29,771 nt of DNA from a virus. The stretch spans positions 1 to 29,771 of the IMG/VR virus record IMGVR_UViG_3300044991_000089; one strand, written 5' to 3'. Below the pieces are notes generated by a model. That model did no database searches. It was not told where the DNA came from and saw only the letters and a list, made by a program, of their open reading frames with translations. Positions 17,401-25,230 of the stretch are shown piece by piece (the first letter of the stretch is position 1; every line of letters begins with the position of its first letter). Both the position numbers and the translations under genes were made by a program.

Positions 17401-18170
17401 CATTTAATTCAACTACGTTAAACGGACAGGACAACGCGGGTTATTTTGCGTATTACGGTGCTACGGCATCCGCAAGAATTGCAGAAGCATTTATTGCAAA
17501 TACTACAACTTCATCAGGTTATGTTGGTAGAAGATACGACACAACTGGCGTAACGCTACTTAATGAAATATTTTTGAACAATGGTAGTTATTCTGCTGAA
17601 TCAACATTAGGTTCATTTTATTCTGCGGGCGGGTACTTGCCGTTTACTGGCGTTCACGATGGCTTAATTGAAACAACCGAAACCCCGATTGTTGGTGACA
17701 TTGTTGTTGATTACCAAGTTGAAGCGGTGTTAGATGTATCAAACATTGTTATGCTTTACAAAAAAAGTTCAACGGCAAATCAAAAAGGTGTAATTGGCGT
17801 TTGCATTGAAGTTTTTGATGTGCCGCCAAGTGATTGGGATGAATACCAAAATACAGGCGAAGTTGACCCCGCTACAGGAACACCCGTACCAAACCCCCCG
17901 CCGGTTTATAACCCAATGTATTATCCCATCCCTGCGGGGCAAAAAGTAATTCATATAAATGCTTTGGGTGAAGGGCTGATAAATGTATGTGGAGAAGGCG
18001 GTGACATTGAAATTGGCGATTTAATTGTTACAAGTTCCATTGCTGGCAAAGGTATGAAACAAGCGGATGATTTTGTTCGTTCTATTACAGTTGCAAAATC
18101 CCGTCAGGCAATAACTTTTTCTAGCCCAACTGACATACAGCAGATTGCTTGTATTTATTTGGGAGGTTAG
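14487..18170 (+). CDS. Central tail tip protein (J-like hub and host-specificity protein)
   Basis: A 1227-residue protein at the end of the tip operon. Residues 1-45 hold two hydrophobic segments (ATGMTLAYATFAVNFAVSLIV), as in other J-like hubs. The next 500 residues follow the J plan: VNAIPIVYGDAYMGGTFVDAV, SACDSWMTYNAALGQWSVVMNK, then TDNNIIGDIRVSATDITSSINQVEARF. From about 530 there are beta-sandwich (Fn3/Ig-like) domains, Thr/Ser rich. Near 860 lies FIDGGAITANSLTVDKITSGT, a common J linker, before a receptor-facing part. The last 120 residues read HINALGEGLINVCGEGGDIEIGDLIVTSS...GKGMKQADD...TVAKS, a module I have seen in other phage structural proteins. Confidence 0.9.
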   Translation: MVATLIAAGAQYLATATGMTLAYATFAVNFAVSLIVTRIFADNPESQQDMGVRQQVPPSSVNAIPIVYGDAYMGGTFVDAVLTTDQKTMYYVLAISSISEANATLGTAAGVFNYDTTKMYYGDRLITFDGSDLTKVISLTDEAGNVDTKISGNLYISLYKSSNAGVITSANGASAPSTVMGGSDIAVGQRWPATNRQMNNLGFAIVKLVYNRDADTTQLQPITFSVSHYPNGASVAKPGDVWLDYVTNKSYGGAIGWLPDGSFTASNVDTASATALNVYSDATITYTPAGGGSPVTQARYRINGVLDAGQTVLSNLDRIMSACDSWMTYNAALGQWSVVMNKAESTAYAFTDNNIIGDIRVSATDITSSINQVEARFPFKSNRDQASFVNIQTPVGLLYPNEPVNKYSITYDLVNDSVQAQYLANRLLEQAREDLLVSFNTSYYGIQVDAGNVISVTNADYGWNAKLFRVMKVNEASLPDGSLGARLEIVEYNAQVYDDFDITQFTPAPNSGLASPIYFSPLSAPTVVGYPSAVVPNFSVTVFIPTTGRVTFTNLFFTTSPTPVSSDWQLLTSASTANNQPITNNTNYTYTNLTLDTGTYYFAYLVGNDITTSTLSPISASFVWTPVAGAGAAGPFVDISGLTVFSRSSGGTVTPSTATLTAVTQNVTSPTYAWTITDATPTTGSASTITITPDSGVSNVTASLVVNGSNLTSAITRSITMAVVDDGSSGSTGPRNAQVYFFYNTGQSTAPTAPTTSEVEYNFSTQTATTTASGWATTFSPSAVSTTSANNKYWAVLVVFQENTFGGSYSETISTVFTWQNLNGLVTFTNLANSVGSGGTTTTFIDGGAITANSLTVDKITSGTTSTLNGGVFQLGNAGVVLNGFTGVGGFESTTNGRFGLMVFQETPSVNTAAALGAVTYSSGASAIAAFATYDLNYNSFYTAFSLGTNTFAGNGRYNRSIGTVGNIALVPFNSTTLNGQDNAGYFAYYGATASARIAEAFIANTTTSSGYVGRRYDTTGVTLLNEIFLNNGSYSAESTLGSFYSAGGYLPFTGVHDGLIETTETPIVGDIVVDYQVEAVLDVSNIVMLYKKSSTANQKGVIGVCIEVFDVPPSDWDEYQNTGEVDPATGTPVPNPPPVYNPMYYPIPAGQKVIHINALGEGLINVCGEGGDIEIGDLIVTSSIAGKGMKQADDFVRSITVAKSRQAITFSSPTDIQQIACIYLGG

Positions 18171-18197
18171 AATATACAAAAGACAAGACACATTCCC

Positions 18198-18211
18198 CCG
18201 CGAGTACGCGG
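18198..18211 (+). other. Short GC hairpin between the J-like gene and the next gene
   Basis: CCGCG (18198-18202) and CGCGG (18207-18211) form a 5-bp stem with an AGTA loop. No T-run follows, so it is not a standard intrinsic terminator. It sits 30 bases before the ribosome site of the next gene and might be an mRNA processing or stability element. Confidence 0.35.
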
Positions 18212-18241
18212 ATGTTCCACCTATGTATAGGGAACGCAACA

Positions 18242-18727
18242 ATGGCGCTCTTTTCCAAAAATGTCATAACGCAAGTTAGCGGCTTTGACAACCCACTGAT
18301 TACTGGCGAGTTGGTTTATAACCAACGATGGTATTGGAATCTGACGATTCTTGATGTTGCCGGCGAACCCGTAAATTTGACCACTGCAACTATTACGGCG
18401 GACATTGCTCGTAGGCAGATTTCAAACCTAGTGGATACCCGTAATGGGTTATCGTTTGACGTTGCCAATTACGCAACAGTTCCTACACCTATCAACTTAA
18501 CGATTGCCAACAAGGTTAATGCCGCCGGTTCATTTACTCTGGTTATTGACGATACGGCTTGGGGTTTGATTAACTCTGACCCACAGTTAAAAATTGACGA
18601 ACAAAACCCTGTATGTTTCACAGGAAAAATTAAACTTGCATTTGCCGCCGCTTCCCCAACGCCCGCCGAAGATGACATCATTTTCTTGATGTTCTTGGTT
18701 CGTTCGGATGGTGTGACTGTTCTTTAA
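18242..18727 (+). CDS. Tail-associated beta-rich protein, unknown (possible fibre adaptor)
   Basis: A 161-residue protein. The frame is open from 18149, inside the J-like gene, but the ATG at 18242 has AGGGAAC at a normal distance, so I use it. The sequence is strand-rich: ELVYNQRWYWNLTILDVAGEPVNLTTATITADIARRQ resembles the N-terminal domain of baseplate-upper-type proteins, where a short peptide W.l.i.D..G.p.dlt.a.v....r appears. It lies between the tip protein and the large fibre, so it may link the fibre to the tip. No catalytic residues seen. Confidence 0.7.
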   Translation: MALFSKNVITQVSGFDNPLITGELVYNQRWYWNLTILDVAGEPVNLTTATITADIARRQISNLVDTRNGLSFDVANYATVPTPINLTIANKVNAAGSFTLVIDDTAWGLINSDPQLKIDEQNPVCFTGKIKLAFAAASPTPAEDDIIFLMFLVRSDGVTVL

Positions 18728-18737
18728 GGGGTAAAAA

Positions 18738-21700
18738 ATGGCTATACAAAAAGTTGTCGTTGTTGACGGAAACAACCTTATTGTTCGTATTGACCGCGGT
18801 GTCGCGGGTCGTAGCGTAACGGATGTTGATATTGTCGAAAGTAGTGGTTCAATATATCTTGTATTTACGTTTTCTGATGGCACAACGGAAACAGTAGGAC
18901 CCGTTGGAACGATTGCGTATGTAGGACAGTCACCGATTGTTGTTAACGCTTCCACAATTAGTTTGTCAACAGTTCCCGTTAACTTAGGCGGTACAGGGCA
19001 AGTTACAGCCAATGCAGGGTTTAACGCCCTAGCCCCATCGCAAACCGGCAATACAGGCAAGTACCTTAAAACCGATGGCACTACGACCGCTTGGGATTTG
19101 CTCGACATTTCTACCGCTGACATCACCGGCACGCTACCCATTGTTAACGGCGGCACGGGTCAAACTACTGCCAACACCGGTTTAAATGCTTTGTTGCCAG
19201 TGCAAACAGGGCAAGCAAATAAGTATTTGCAAACCGATGGCACTAATACATCTTGGGATGCAATCAGTTTGTCAACTGCGGACATAACTGGCGTATTGCC
19301 CGTTGTCAATGGCGGTACGGGTGTTACCACTTCAACCGGTACAGGCTCAACAGTTTTATCAACATCGCCCACGTTAGTAACCCCTGCATTGGGTACGCCC
19401 TCTAGCGGCGTTTTAACCAACGCTACGGGCTTGCCAATTGCCACGGGTGTAAGCGGTTTAGGTGCGGGCGTTTCTACGTTCTTAACAACCCCTAGTTCTG
19501 CTAACTTAGCGGCTACGGTTACAGACGAAACAGGCACAGGCGCATTAGTTTTTGCAACTAGCCCTACTTTGGTTACGCCAATCTTAGGTACGCCCACTTC
19601 AGGAACGCTTACAAACGCAACAGGCTTGCCCGTAAGCACCGGAATTAGCGGGTTGGGTACTGGTGTAGCAACTTTTCTTGAAACGCCTACAAGCGCCAAT
19701 TTAGCCGCTACTGTTACCGATGAAACCGGTACGGGTGCGTTGGTATTTGCGACAAGCCCCACGTTAGTTACGCCCGCTTTGGGTACGCCCGCATCAGGCG
19801 TTATGACCAACGTCACAGGAACAGCCGCCGGACTTACCGCGGGCAACGTCACCACTAATGCCAACCTAACCGGCATGGTGACATCTATAGGCAATGCAAC
19901 CACGGTTGTAACAAACGCCAATTTAACTGGCGGCGTTACATCGGTCGGCAATGCTACAACCGTTGTGACCAATGCTAACTTGACAGGCGCGGTAACGTCC
20001 CTTGGCAATGCGACATCGCTTGGCAGTTTCACATCGGCAGACCTTGCCACGGCATTGACGGATGAAACCGGCACAGGCTCGGCAGTTTTTGCCAATTCAC
20101 CAACGCTTGTTACACCGGCACTTGGCACGCCATCGGCTTTGGTCGGTACAAACATTACGGGTACGGCATCGGGTTTGACTGCCGGCAATGTTACGACAAA
20201 CGCCAATTTAACTGGCATGGTCACATCGGTTGGTAACGCAACAACCGTTGTTACAAACGCCAATTTAACGGGTGATGTAACTTCTATTGGCAATGCGACT
20301 ACGTTGGCTACTGTTGCCACGGCAGGGGTTACGGGGTCTAGCACAGCCATTCCCGTAGTGACTATTAACGCCAAGGGATTAACAACTAGCATTACGACAG
20401 CCGCGGTCATCGCACCTGCAGGAACTTTAACTGGCTCAACATTGGCATCGGGTGTTACGGGTTCGTCATTGACAAGCCTTGGCACAATTGGCAATTTGTC
20501 AGTTACGGCAGGAACGATTGCGACAACGCCATCAGCCGCTACGGATATTGCCAATAAAGATTACGTTGATACTGTTGCGCAAGGTCTTGACCCTAAAGCC
20601 TCATGCGTTGCCGCCACAACTATTGACATTACGTTGTCAGCACCGCAAACCATTGACGGAATTGCTTTAATTGCGGGCGACCGATGTTTGGTAAAAAATC
20701 AAACAGCACAAGCAGACAACGGCATTTATGTTGTAGCCGCTGGCGCATGGACACGTTCAAGCGACATGAACGCTTGGGCAGAAGTATCAGGCGCGTTTAC
20801 CTTTATTGAGCAAGGCACGACACAAGCCGACACCGGATGGGTTTGCACATCCAATGCGGGCGGTACGTTAGGCACTACGCCAATTACGTTTGTTCAATTT
20901 GCGGGCGTTGGTTCTTACACTGCGGGTACAGGGCTAACTTTAACCGGCACACAATTTAGCCTTACAACGCCCGTTACCGTGGCTTTGGGCGGCACTAACT
21001 CAACAAGCGCGGGCATAGGCTCATTTAACAATATCACGGGTTATACGGCATCCGGCGCGACAGGCACAACGTCAACCAACTTAGTGTTTAGTACATCGCC
21101 AACTTTAGTTACGCCTATTCTTGGTACGCCGCAATCGGCAACGCTGACCAACGCAACCGATTTGCCAATTAGTACAGGCGTTAGCGGCTTGGGTACAGGC
21201 GTTGCGACATTCCTAGCCACGCCATCAAGTGTTAATTTACTTGCCGCTGTTACAGATGAAACTGGTACGGGTTCTTTGGTATTCGCTAACTCGCCTACTT
21301 TAGTTACCCCTGCATTAGGAACACCGTCTGCGTTGGTTGGCACAAACATTACAGGCACAGCGGCAAACTTTAATATTAATGGAACTGTTGGCGCAACTAC
21401 GCCATCAACAGTTACAGGCACAACAATAACGGCAAGCACAAGTTTTGTTGGAACTAATTTTGATGCCGCTGGTTCTGGCGGTGGTGCTTTAAGAAATAAC
21501 ACGGGTGCAAATTGCTTGCAATGGGGCGCGGGCGGTGGTGTTAACTTGACGCTTGATGGCGCATTTAACATGAACCCCGCTAATGCAACTATTTCTATTG
21601 CACCAACAGGCACAGGCACTTTAACAATAAACCCTGCTACCGCGGGAACAATTAACAACATGGCTATTGGCGGTACAACGCCTAGGGCGGGTGCATTTAC

Positions 21701-23897
21701 TACTTTAACCGCATCTACCGCAATTGGCATTGCATCGGGCGGTACAGGGCAAACATCGGCTAATGCGGCGTTTAATGCTTTAGCACCAAGCCAAACAGGT
21801 AATAGCGGCAAGTATCTAACAACCGATGGTACGGATACATCTTGGGCATCAAACCCATTGGGTACAGTAACTAGCGTTGCGGCAAGTGTTCCATCATTCT
21901 TGTCTATTGCGGGTTCACCTATTACGACAAGCGGCACATTGGCAATTAGTTTGTCGGGTACTGCATTGCCTACAACATCAGGCGGTACGGGGCTTACATC
22001 GTTTACCGCTAATGGCGTTGCGTATGCAAGTTCATCAAGTGCATTGGCTACTGGCTCTGCGCTTACTTTTGATGGGACTAATCTGTCGTTGATTGGTGTT
22101 TCTACAAGTCCTATTATTGCAAATATCCAAAATACAAACACTAATACTAGTGCTGGTGGAAGGTATCAATTTAGTTATGGTGGAATTGCGGTTGGTTGGA
22201 TTGCAAATCAGTTTGATGGTGCTGATTTTGATAACAAATACGTTGCCTCAAAGCATCATATTTTTTATACAGGCAATACATCACCAACAGAAGCCCTGCG
22301 CCTCACATCCTCAAGCCTTTATACGGCTAGTGGAATCAATGTTGCTATTGGTGCAAATTCGGCAGGTAGTAAATTAGATGTTGTCAGGTCAGCGACAACT
22401 ACTACTGCTTTTGATGAACCAGTAATGCGGGCAATCAATAATGGTACTGCTACGCTGAACCAACGTGTTGACATTGCATTGCGTTTTCAAGATGGAACTT
22501 ATAACGGCATTGGTGGAATTTCAATGCTTAGAGAATCTGCTACTGCCCGTAGTGGTGCATTGGTATTTTCTCCAATAGCAAGCGATGGTAATGCTTTAGC
22601 CGCAATGCGCCTCGACAGCGCAGGCAATCTAGGCTTGCGAGTTACTCCGAGTGCTTGGAGTGGATTTACTGCGCTTCAAGTAACTTCTGGTTTTGCGGCA
22701 TGGTCATCTGGTGTGGCAAATGCTCGTATTAACGCCAACACTTACTACAATGCTGGTTATAGGTACATTGGCACTGGCACTGCAACTATGTACGAGCAAG
22801 ACGGCTATCACGCTTGGTATACTGCCGCATCTGGTTTAGCAGGAGACCTTATCACTTGGACTCAGACGATGACTCTAAATGCAAGTGGGCAACTGCTTTT
22901 AGGTGCTACTACTGGTTCAGGATTTAAGACGCGGATTCAAGATGATAGTTTGCAAGTTAGATTACAAGCGTCAACAAACACCAATCAAGGTTTAACGCTT
23001 GGATATACTTATTCAGGCGGTTACGGGCAAATCAATTGTGATGAGGCGGGAGTAAACCAAAAAGATTTATGGTACACCGCACTTACCCATCAGTTTGGAA
23101 GAAACACATCATCGTCTTATGTAACGATAGATGCTAGTGGGAATATGGGTGTTTCTGCGGGTATGTTATTTGTTAGCAGACCAACTGGTAATACACAATT
23201 CACTTCAGGTATCGGCATAAATGCAAGTAACACTACGGGTGAAGGCATTGAGTTTCTAACTACTGCATCAACAGGCACTAGGCTGTTGGCTTACGACAGA
23301 AATGTGGCGGCATTTAGAAGGCTTGACCTAGCAGGAAATGAAATCCATCTTAGCCCAAACAATTCTACTAGCGTTATTGTTAATGGCTTTGGTCTTGGTG
23401 TTGGTGCATCAACACCATCATCAGGCACAGGTATCACATTCCCCGCAACTCAATCAGCATCATCAAACGCTAATACGCTAGATGATTATGAGGAGGGGAG
23501 TTGGACACCTGAATTAGTTGGTAGCGGGACTACTGGAACACCTGTAGCAGGCTTAGGTTATTACACTAAAGTTGGAAATCTAGTAACCATTTTTTATGCA
23601 TTTGAAGGTGTTGCTTCACCTTCTGGTGCAACAGATATTCTATTTATTAGAAATATGCCATTTCAATTAAATTTAGCGAGTAGTGCTTACAATTATGGTA
23701 ATCCCGGTCTTATTTACACAAATGGTGGAACATCACTTCCAAATATGTGGTTTGGGCATAGGATAAATGACGCTACTGGCTTACAGTTTTATTTTACATA
23801 CTATGCTAATGTAAATACTGCTCCGTCCAATTTTCTTGTTTCAAATTTGGGCGGTTCTGGTAATTATCTTCGTGGATATTTTTCATATCAATTTTAA
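18738..23897 (+). CDS. Large repetitive tail fibre / receptor-binding protein
   Basis: A 1719-residue fibre. Residues 1-70 are a compact N-terminal attachment domain (VVVVDGNNLIVRIDRG...TFSDGTTETVGPVG). Residues about 75-600 and 780-930 are Thr/Gly/Ala-rich repeats: NGGTGQTTAN...NKYLQTDGT...W units, SPTLVTPALGTPSSG...LTNATGLP units of 65 residues, and TNANLTGMVTSIGNATTVV units of 19 residues. Near 607-735 is a separate domain with ADNGIYVVAAGAWTRSSDMN and ADTGWVCTSN, a module common in phage fibres. From about 1120 the sequence changes to non-repeated, more Asn/Tyr-rich beta structure. The end (about 1580-1719) opens DDYEEGSWTPEL, a frequent C-terminal fibre domain. No S74 chaperone seen. Confidence 0.92.
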   Translation: MAIQKVVVVDGNNLIVRIDRGVAGRSVTDVDIVESSGSIYLVFTFSDGTTETVGPVGTIAYVGQSPIVVNASTISLSTVPVNLGGTGQVTANAGFNALAPSQTGNTGKYLKTDGTTTAWDLLDISTADITGTLPIVNGGTGQTTANTGLNALLPVQTGQANKYLQTDGTNTSWDAISLSTADITGVLPVVNGGTGVTTSTGTGSTVLSTSPTLVTPALGTPSSGVLTNATGLPIATGVSGLGAGVSTFLTTPSSANLAATVTDETGTGALVFATSPTLVTPILGTPTSGTLTNATGLPVSTGISGLGTGVATFLETPTSANLAATVTDETGTGALVFATSPTLVTPALGTPASGVMTNVTGTAAGLTAGNVTTNANLTGMVTSIGNATTVVTNANLTGGVTSVGNATTVVTNANLTGAVTSLGNATSLGSFTSADLATALTDETGTGSAVFANSPTLVTPALGTPSALVGTNITGTASGLTAGNVTTNANLTGMVTSVGNATTVVTNANLTGDVTSIGNATTLATVATAGVTGSSTAIPVVTINAKGLTTSITTAAVIAPAGTLTGSTLASGVTGSSLTSLGTIGNLSVTAGTIATTPSAATDIANKDYVDTVAQGLDPKASCVAATTIDITLSAPQTIDGIALIAGDRCLVKNQTAQADNGIYVVAAGAWTRSSDMNAWAEVSGAFTFIEQGTTQADTGWVCTSNAGGTLGTTPITFVQFAGVGSYTAGTGLTLTGTQFSLTTPVTVALGGTNSTSAGIGSFNNITGYTASGATGTTSTNLVFSTSPTLVTPILGTPQSATLTNATDLPISTGVSGLGTGVATFLATPSSVNLLAAVTDETGTGSLVFANSPTLVTPALGTPSALVGTNITGTAANFNINGTVGATTPSTVTGTTITASTSFVGTNFDAAGSGGGALRNNTGANCLQWGAGGGVNLTLDGAFNMNPANATISIAPTGTGTLTINPATAGTINNMAIGGTTPRAGAFTTLTASTAIGIASGGTGQTSANAAFNALAPSQTGNSGKYLTTDGTDTSWASNPLGTVTSVAASVPSFLSIAGSPITTSGTLAISLSGTALPTTSGGTGLTSFTANGVAYASSSSALATGSALTFDGTNLSLIGVSTSPIIANIQNTNTNTSAGGRYQFSYGGIAVGWIANQFDGADFDNKYVASKHHIFYTGNTSPTEALRLTSSSLYTASGINVAIGANSAGSKLDVVRSATTTTAFDEPVMRAINNGTATLNQRVDIALRFQDGTYNGIGGISMLRESATARSGALVFSPIASDGNALAAMRLDSAGNLGLRVTPSAWSGFTALQVTSGFAAWSSGVANARINANTYYNAGYRYIGTGTATMYEQDGYHAWYTAASGLAGDLITWTQTMTLNASGQLLLGATTGSGFKTRIQDDSLQVRLQASTNTNQGLTLGYTYSGGYGQINCDEAGVNQKDLWYTALTHQFGRNTSSSYVTIDASGNMGVSAGMLFVSRPTGNTQFTSGIGINASNTTGEGIEFLTTASTGTRLLAYDRNVAAFRRLDLAGNEIHLSPNNSTSVIVNGFGLGVGASTPSSGTGITFPATQSASSNANTLDDYEEGSWTPELVGSGTTGTPVAGLGYYTKVGNLVTIFYAFEGVASPSGATDILFIRNMPFQLNLASSAYNYGNPGLIYTNGGTSLPNMWFGHRINDATGLQFYFTYYANVNTAPSNFLVSNLGGSGNYLRGYFSYQF
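19365..21485 (+). repeat. 65-residue and 19-residue repeats in the fibre gene
   Basis: Six copies of SPTLVTP(A/I)LGTP begin at 19365, 19560, 19755, 20097, 21096 and 21291. Three of the intervals are exactly 195 bases (65 codons). A second unit, TNANLTGxVTSxGNAT, starts at 19854, 19911 and 19968, then again at 20196 and 20253, always 57 bases (19 codons) apart. The protein repeats are much better conserved than the DNA, since many third codon positions differ. The repeats also create long open frames on the minus strand that are not genes. Confidence 0.88.
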
Positions 23898-23909
23898 AAA
23901 GTTCATTAG

Positions 23910-23927
23910 CCTGATTGGATTATCAGG
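23910..23927 (+). other. Hairpin between fibre gene and next small gene
   Basis: CCTGAT (23910-23915) pairs with ATCAGG (23922-23927) around a 6-base loop; a flanking G-T wobble could extend it. It is not followed by a T-run, so a terminator role is uncertain. The next gene's ribosome site (AAAGGAAA) begins 14 bases further on. Confidence 0.4.
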
Positions 23928-23953
23928 TCGGACACAACTGAAAGGAAATTTAA

Positions 23954-24211
23954 ATGTCTTTAACAAAGCAAGTGGTCATTGACCAAATTACCGTAGTTGA
24001 AAACGGCACAGTTCTGTATCGTGAAGCAACTCGAATTATGGAAGACGGCAAAGAACTAAGTAAAACCTACCATCGTTCAAGCCTCACACCCGCACAAGAC
24101 CTAACTGGAGTTCCCGCTAATGTCGTTGCAATCTGCAATGCGGCTTGGACACCTGAAATTATTACGGCTTATCAAGCCCAAATAGCGGCACAACAAACAC
24201 AAGGGGTATAA
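23954..24211 (+). CDS. Small protein downstream of the fibre, unknown
   Basis: An 85-residue protein with a strong ribosome site (GAAAGGAAATTTAAATG). The first half reads VVIDQITVVENGTVLYREATRIMEDGKELSKTYHRSSLTPAQD, a pattern of short strands; the second half is helical (VPANVVAICNAAWTPEIITAYQAQIAAQQ). Proteins with this start (DQITVVENG...R..T.I.EDG.E...) are commonly found just after fibre genes in uncultured phages; the function is unknown. It may be a virion accessory or a fibre-assembly protein. Confidence 0.8.
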   Translation: MSLTKQVVIDQITVVENGTVLYREATRIMEDGKELSKTYHRSSLTPAQDLTGVPANVVAICNAAWTPEIITAYQAQIAAQQTQGV

Positions 24212-24213
24212 AC

Positions 24214-24567
24214 ATGACTGCTACAACAACTTGGGTAATTGAATGGATGCAATGCAAACCAACTGAAGGAACACTTACAGATGTAGTTGTTACCGCGGGA
24301 TGGCGTTGCAATGGCACTCAAACAAGCGATTTAGGCGTTACACCCGTAACCTATAACGCAACCATTTATTCAACTTGCTCATTCCCATTACCTGATGGCA
24401 CATTTACGCCATACGCTGATTTGACGCAAGAACAGGTGTTAGGTTGGTGCTATGCCAATGGCGTTGATAAAACCGCTACAGAAGCGGCTATACAAGCCAA
24501 CATTGACAACCAAATTAACCCGCCAATTATTCAGCCGCCTTTGCCTTGGGCAAATCCTTTGGCATAA
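24214..24567 (+). CDS. Conserved small protein after the fibre, unknown (DUF7936-like pattern)
   Basis: A 117-residue protein with AAGGGG before its ATG, 2 bases after the previous stop. It begins MTATTTWVIEWMQCKPTEGTLTDVVVTAGWRCNG, has PLPDGTFTPYADLTQEQVLGWCYANG in the middle, and ends Pro-rich (NPPIIQPPLPWANPLA). The layout WxxxxMxxxPxxxxxxdVVxxaxWxc...F.py..LTeeqV..WV is known from uncharacterised phage proteins; I think it is the DUF7936 family but could not check. Likely a structural accessory or chaperone. Confidence 0.78.
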   Translation: MTATTTWVIEWMQCKPTEGTLTDVVVTAGWRCNGTQTSDLGVTPVTYNATIYSTCSFPLPDGTFTPYADLTQEQVLGWCYANGVDKTATEAAIQANIDNQINPPIIQPPLPWANPLA

Positions 24568-24581
24568 TATTTATGGGTAAA

Positions 24582-24608
24582 CCGCTAACCCTAATAGCGG
24601 CATCTTTT
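24582..24608 (+). terminator. Weak terminator-like hairpin before the lysis cassette
   Basis: CCGCTA (24582-24587) pairs with TAGCGG (24595-24600) with a 7-base loop, followed by CATCTTTT. The stem is short and the T-run begins 3 bases after it, so termination would be partial at most. It separates the structural genes from the lysis genes and could lower their transcription. Confidence 0.4.
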
Positions 24609-24619
24609 AGGAAACAAAA

Positions 24620-24778
24620 ATGCAAGACATTACACTAACTTTGACTGCTGAAGAAACAAATGCAATTTTGCAAGTGTTAGGCGATTTGCCTACAAAAACG
24701 GGTGCTTGGAACTTGGTTGTAAAAATCAAAAAACAAGCCGATGACCAAATGAAAGCACCGGAAGATGTCGTCCAATGA
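24620..24778 (+). CDS. Small protein, 52 residues, unknown
   Basis: An ATG at 24620 with TAGGAAAC upstream opens a 52-residue frame: MQDITLTLTAEETNAILQVLGDLP, then TKTGAWNLVVKIKKQADDQM. It has a strand followed by a helix and a second strand-like segment, no membrane segment, and is short enough to be missed by length-filtered gene finders. Similar short proteins (ITLTL...E.N.IL..LG.LP...) are common near the lysis genes of uncultured phages. Its end overlaps the next frame by 14 bases. Confidence 0.72.
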   Translation: MQDITLTLTAEETNAILQVLGDLPTKTGAWNLVVKIKKQADDQMKAPEDVVQ

Positions 24779-24941
24779 TGTTGAATCAAGATTAGATAGC
24801 CATGAAGCCATTTGCACATTGCGTTATGAAATGCTTTGTGCAAGGCTTAAACGGCTAGAAGGCATATTGATTAAGGCTTGCGGGGCTATGCTTGTCGGCA
24901 TGGCGGGTGTCGTGTATTCATCACTTGCGCATTTGAGATGA
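24765..24941 (+). CDS. Small membrane protein, XhlA-like layout (possible holin accessory)
   Basis: A 58-residue frame starting inside the previous gene: MSSNDVESRLDSHEAICTLRYEMLCARLKRLEGIL, then a hydrophobic segment LIKACGAMLVGMAGVVYSSLAHL. A soluble charged helix that could form a coiled coil followed by one C-terminal transmembrane segment is the XhlA (haemolysin) layout seen in lysis cassettes. It ends 1 base before the start of the next gene. The start is the first ATG available; the next Met would remove the helix. Function is inferred from topology and place. Confidence 0.65.
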   Translation: MSSNDVESRLDSHEAICTLRYEMLCARLKRLEGILIKACGAMLVGMAGVVYSSLAHLR

Positions 24942-24942
24942 G

Positions 24943-25230
24943 ATGCGTTGGTTGCTCCTGTTATTGCTGTTGGCACTGGTGCGAGCCGTAGCCAAAAATG
25001 GCTGTCACGTGCGTGAGTTTTATGGCATAGGTTATACGATACACAATCCATCTGAACGACATCAACAGATGATTGCGTGGTTAAAAAATAATAAACAACA
25101 ATGTGGTTCTGCGGATTATGTAATCATTTGGAATAATTTGGCAGAATGGGCGGGCACAGCGGATTCAGCGGAAACAAGGGCGTTAATTATCCACGGGTAT
25201 CAAGAGGCACTGAAGCGTGAAAAAAAATGA
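24943..25230 (+). CDS. Exported small protein with signal peptide, unknown
   Basis: A 95-residue protein with a strong signal sequence: MRW then seven Leu, ALVRAVA, with likely cleavage after AVA (about residue 17). The mature part holds two Cys (CHVREFYGIGY; NNKQQCGSADY) that could form a disulphide in the periplasm, and a helical end. There is no lipobox at the cleavage site, so it does not look like an o-spanin. The site within the lysis cassette and ATGA overlap with the next gene suggest a role in lysis or in blocking superinfection; neither is proven. Confidence 0.75.
   Translation: MRWLLLLLLLALVRAVAKNGCHVREFYGIGYTIHNPSERHQQMIAWLKNNKQQCGSADYVIIWNNLAEWAGTADSAETRALIIHGYQEALKREKK

Noticed and set aside
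19160-20554. 464-residue open frame on the minus strand inside the fibre gene
   Set aside because: It is the antisense shadow of Thr/Gly/Ala/Val-rich fibre repeats; the translated sequence is Val/Pro-rich low complexity and repeats in step with the sense repeats.
21041-22141. 366-residue open frame on the minus strand inside the fibre gene
   Set aside because: Same cause as above: repetitive codon use in the sense strand removes antisense stop codons; no ribosome site or domain is visible.
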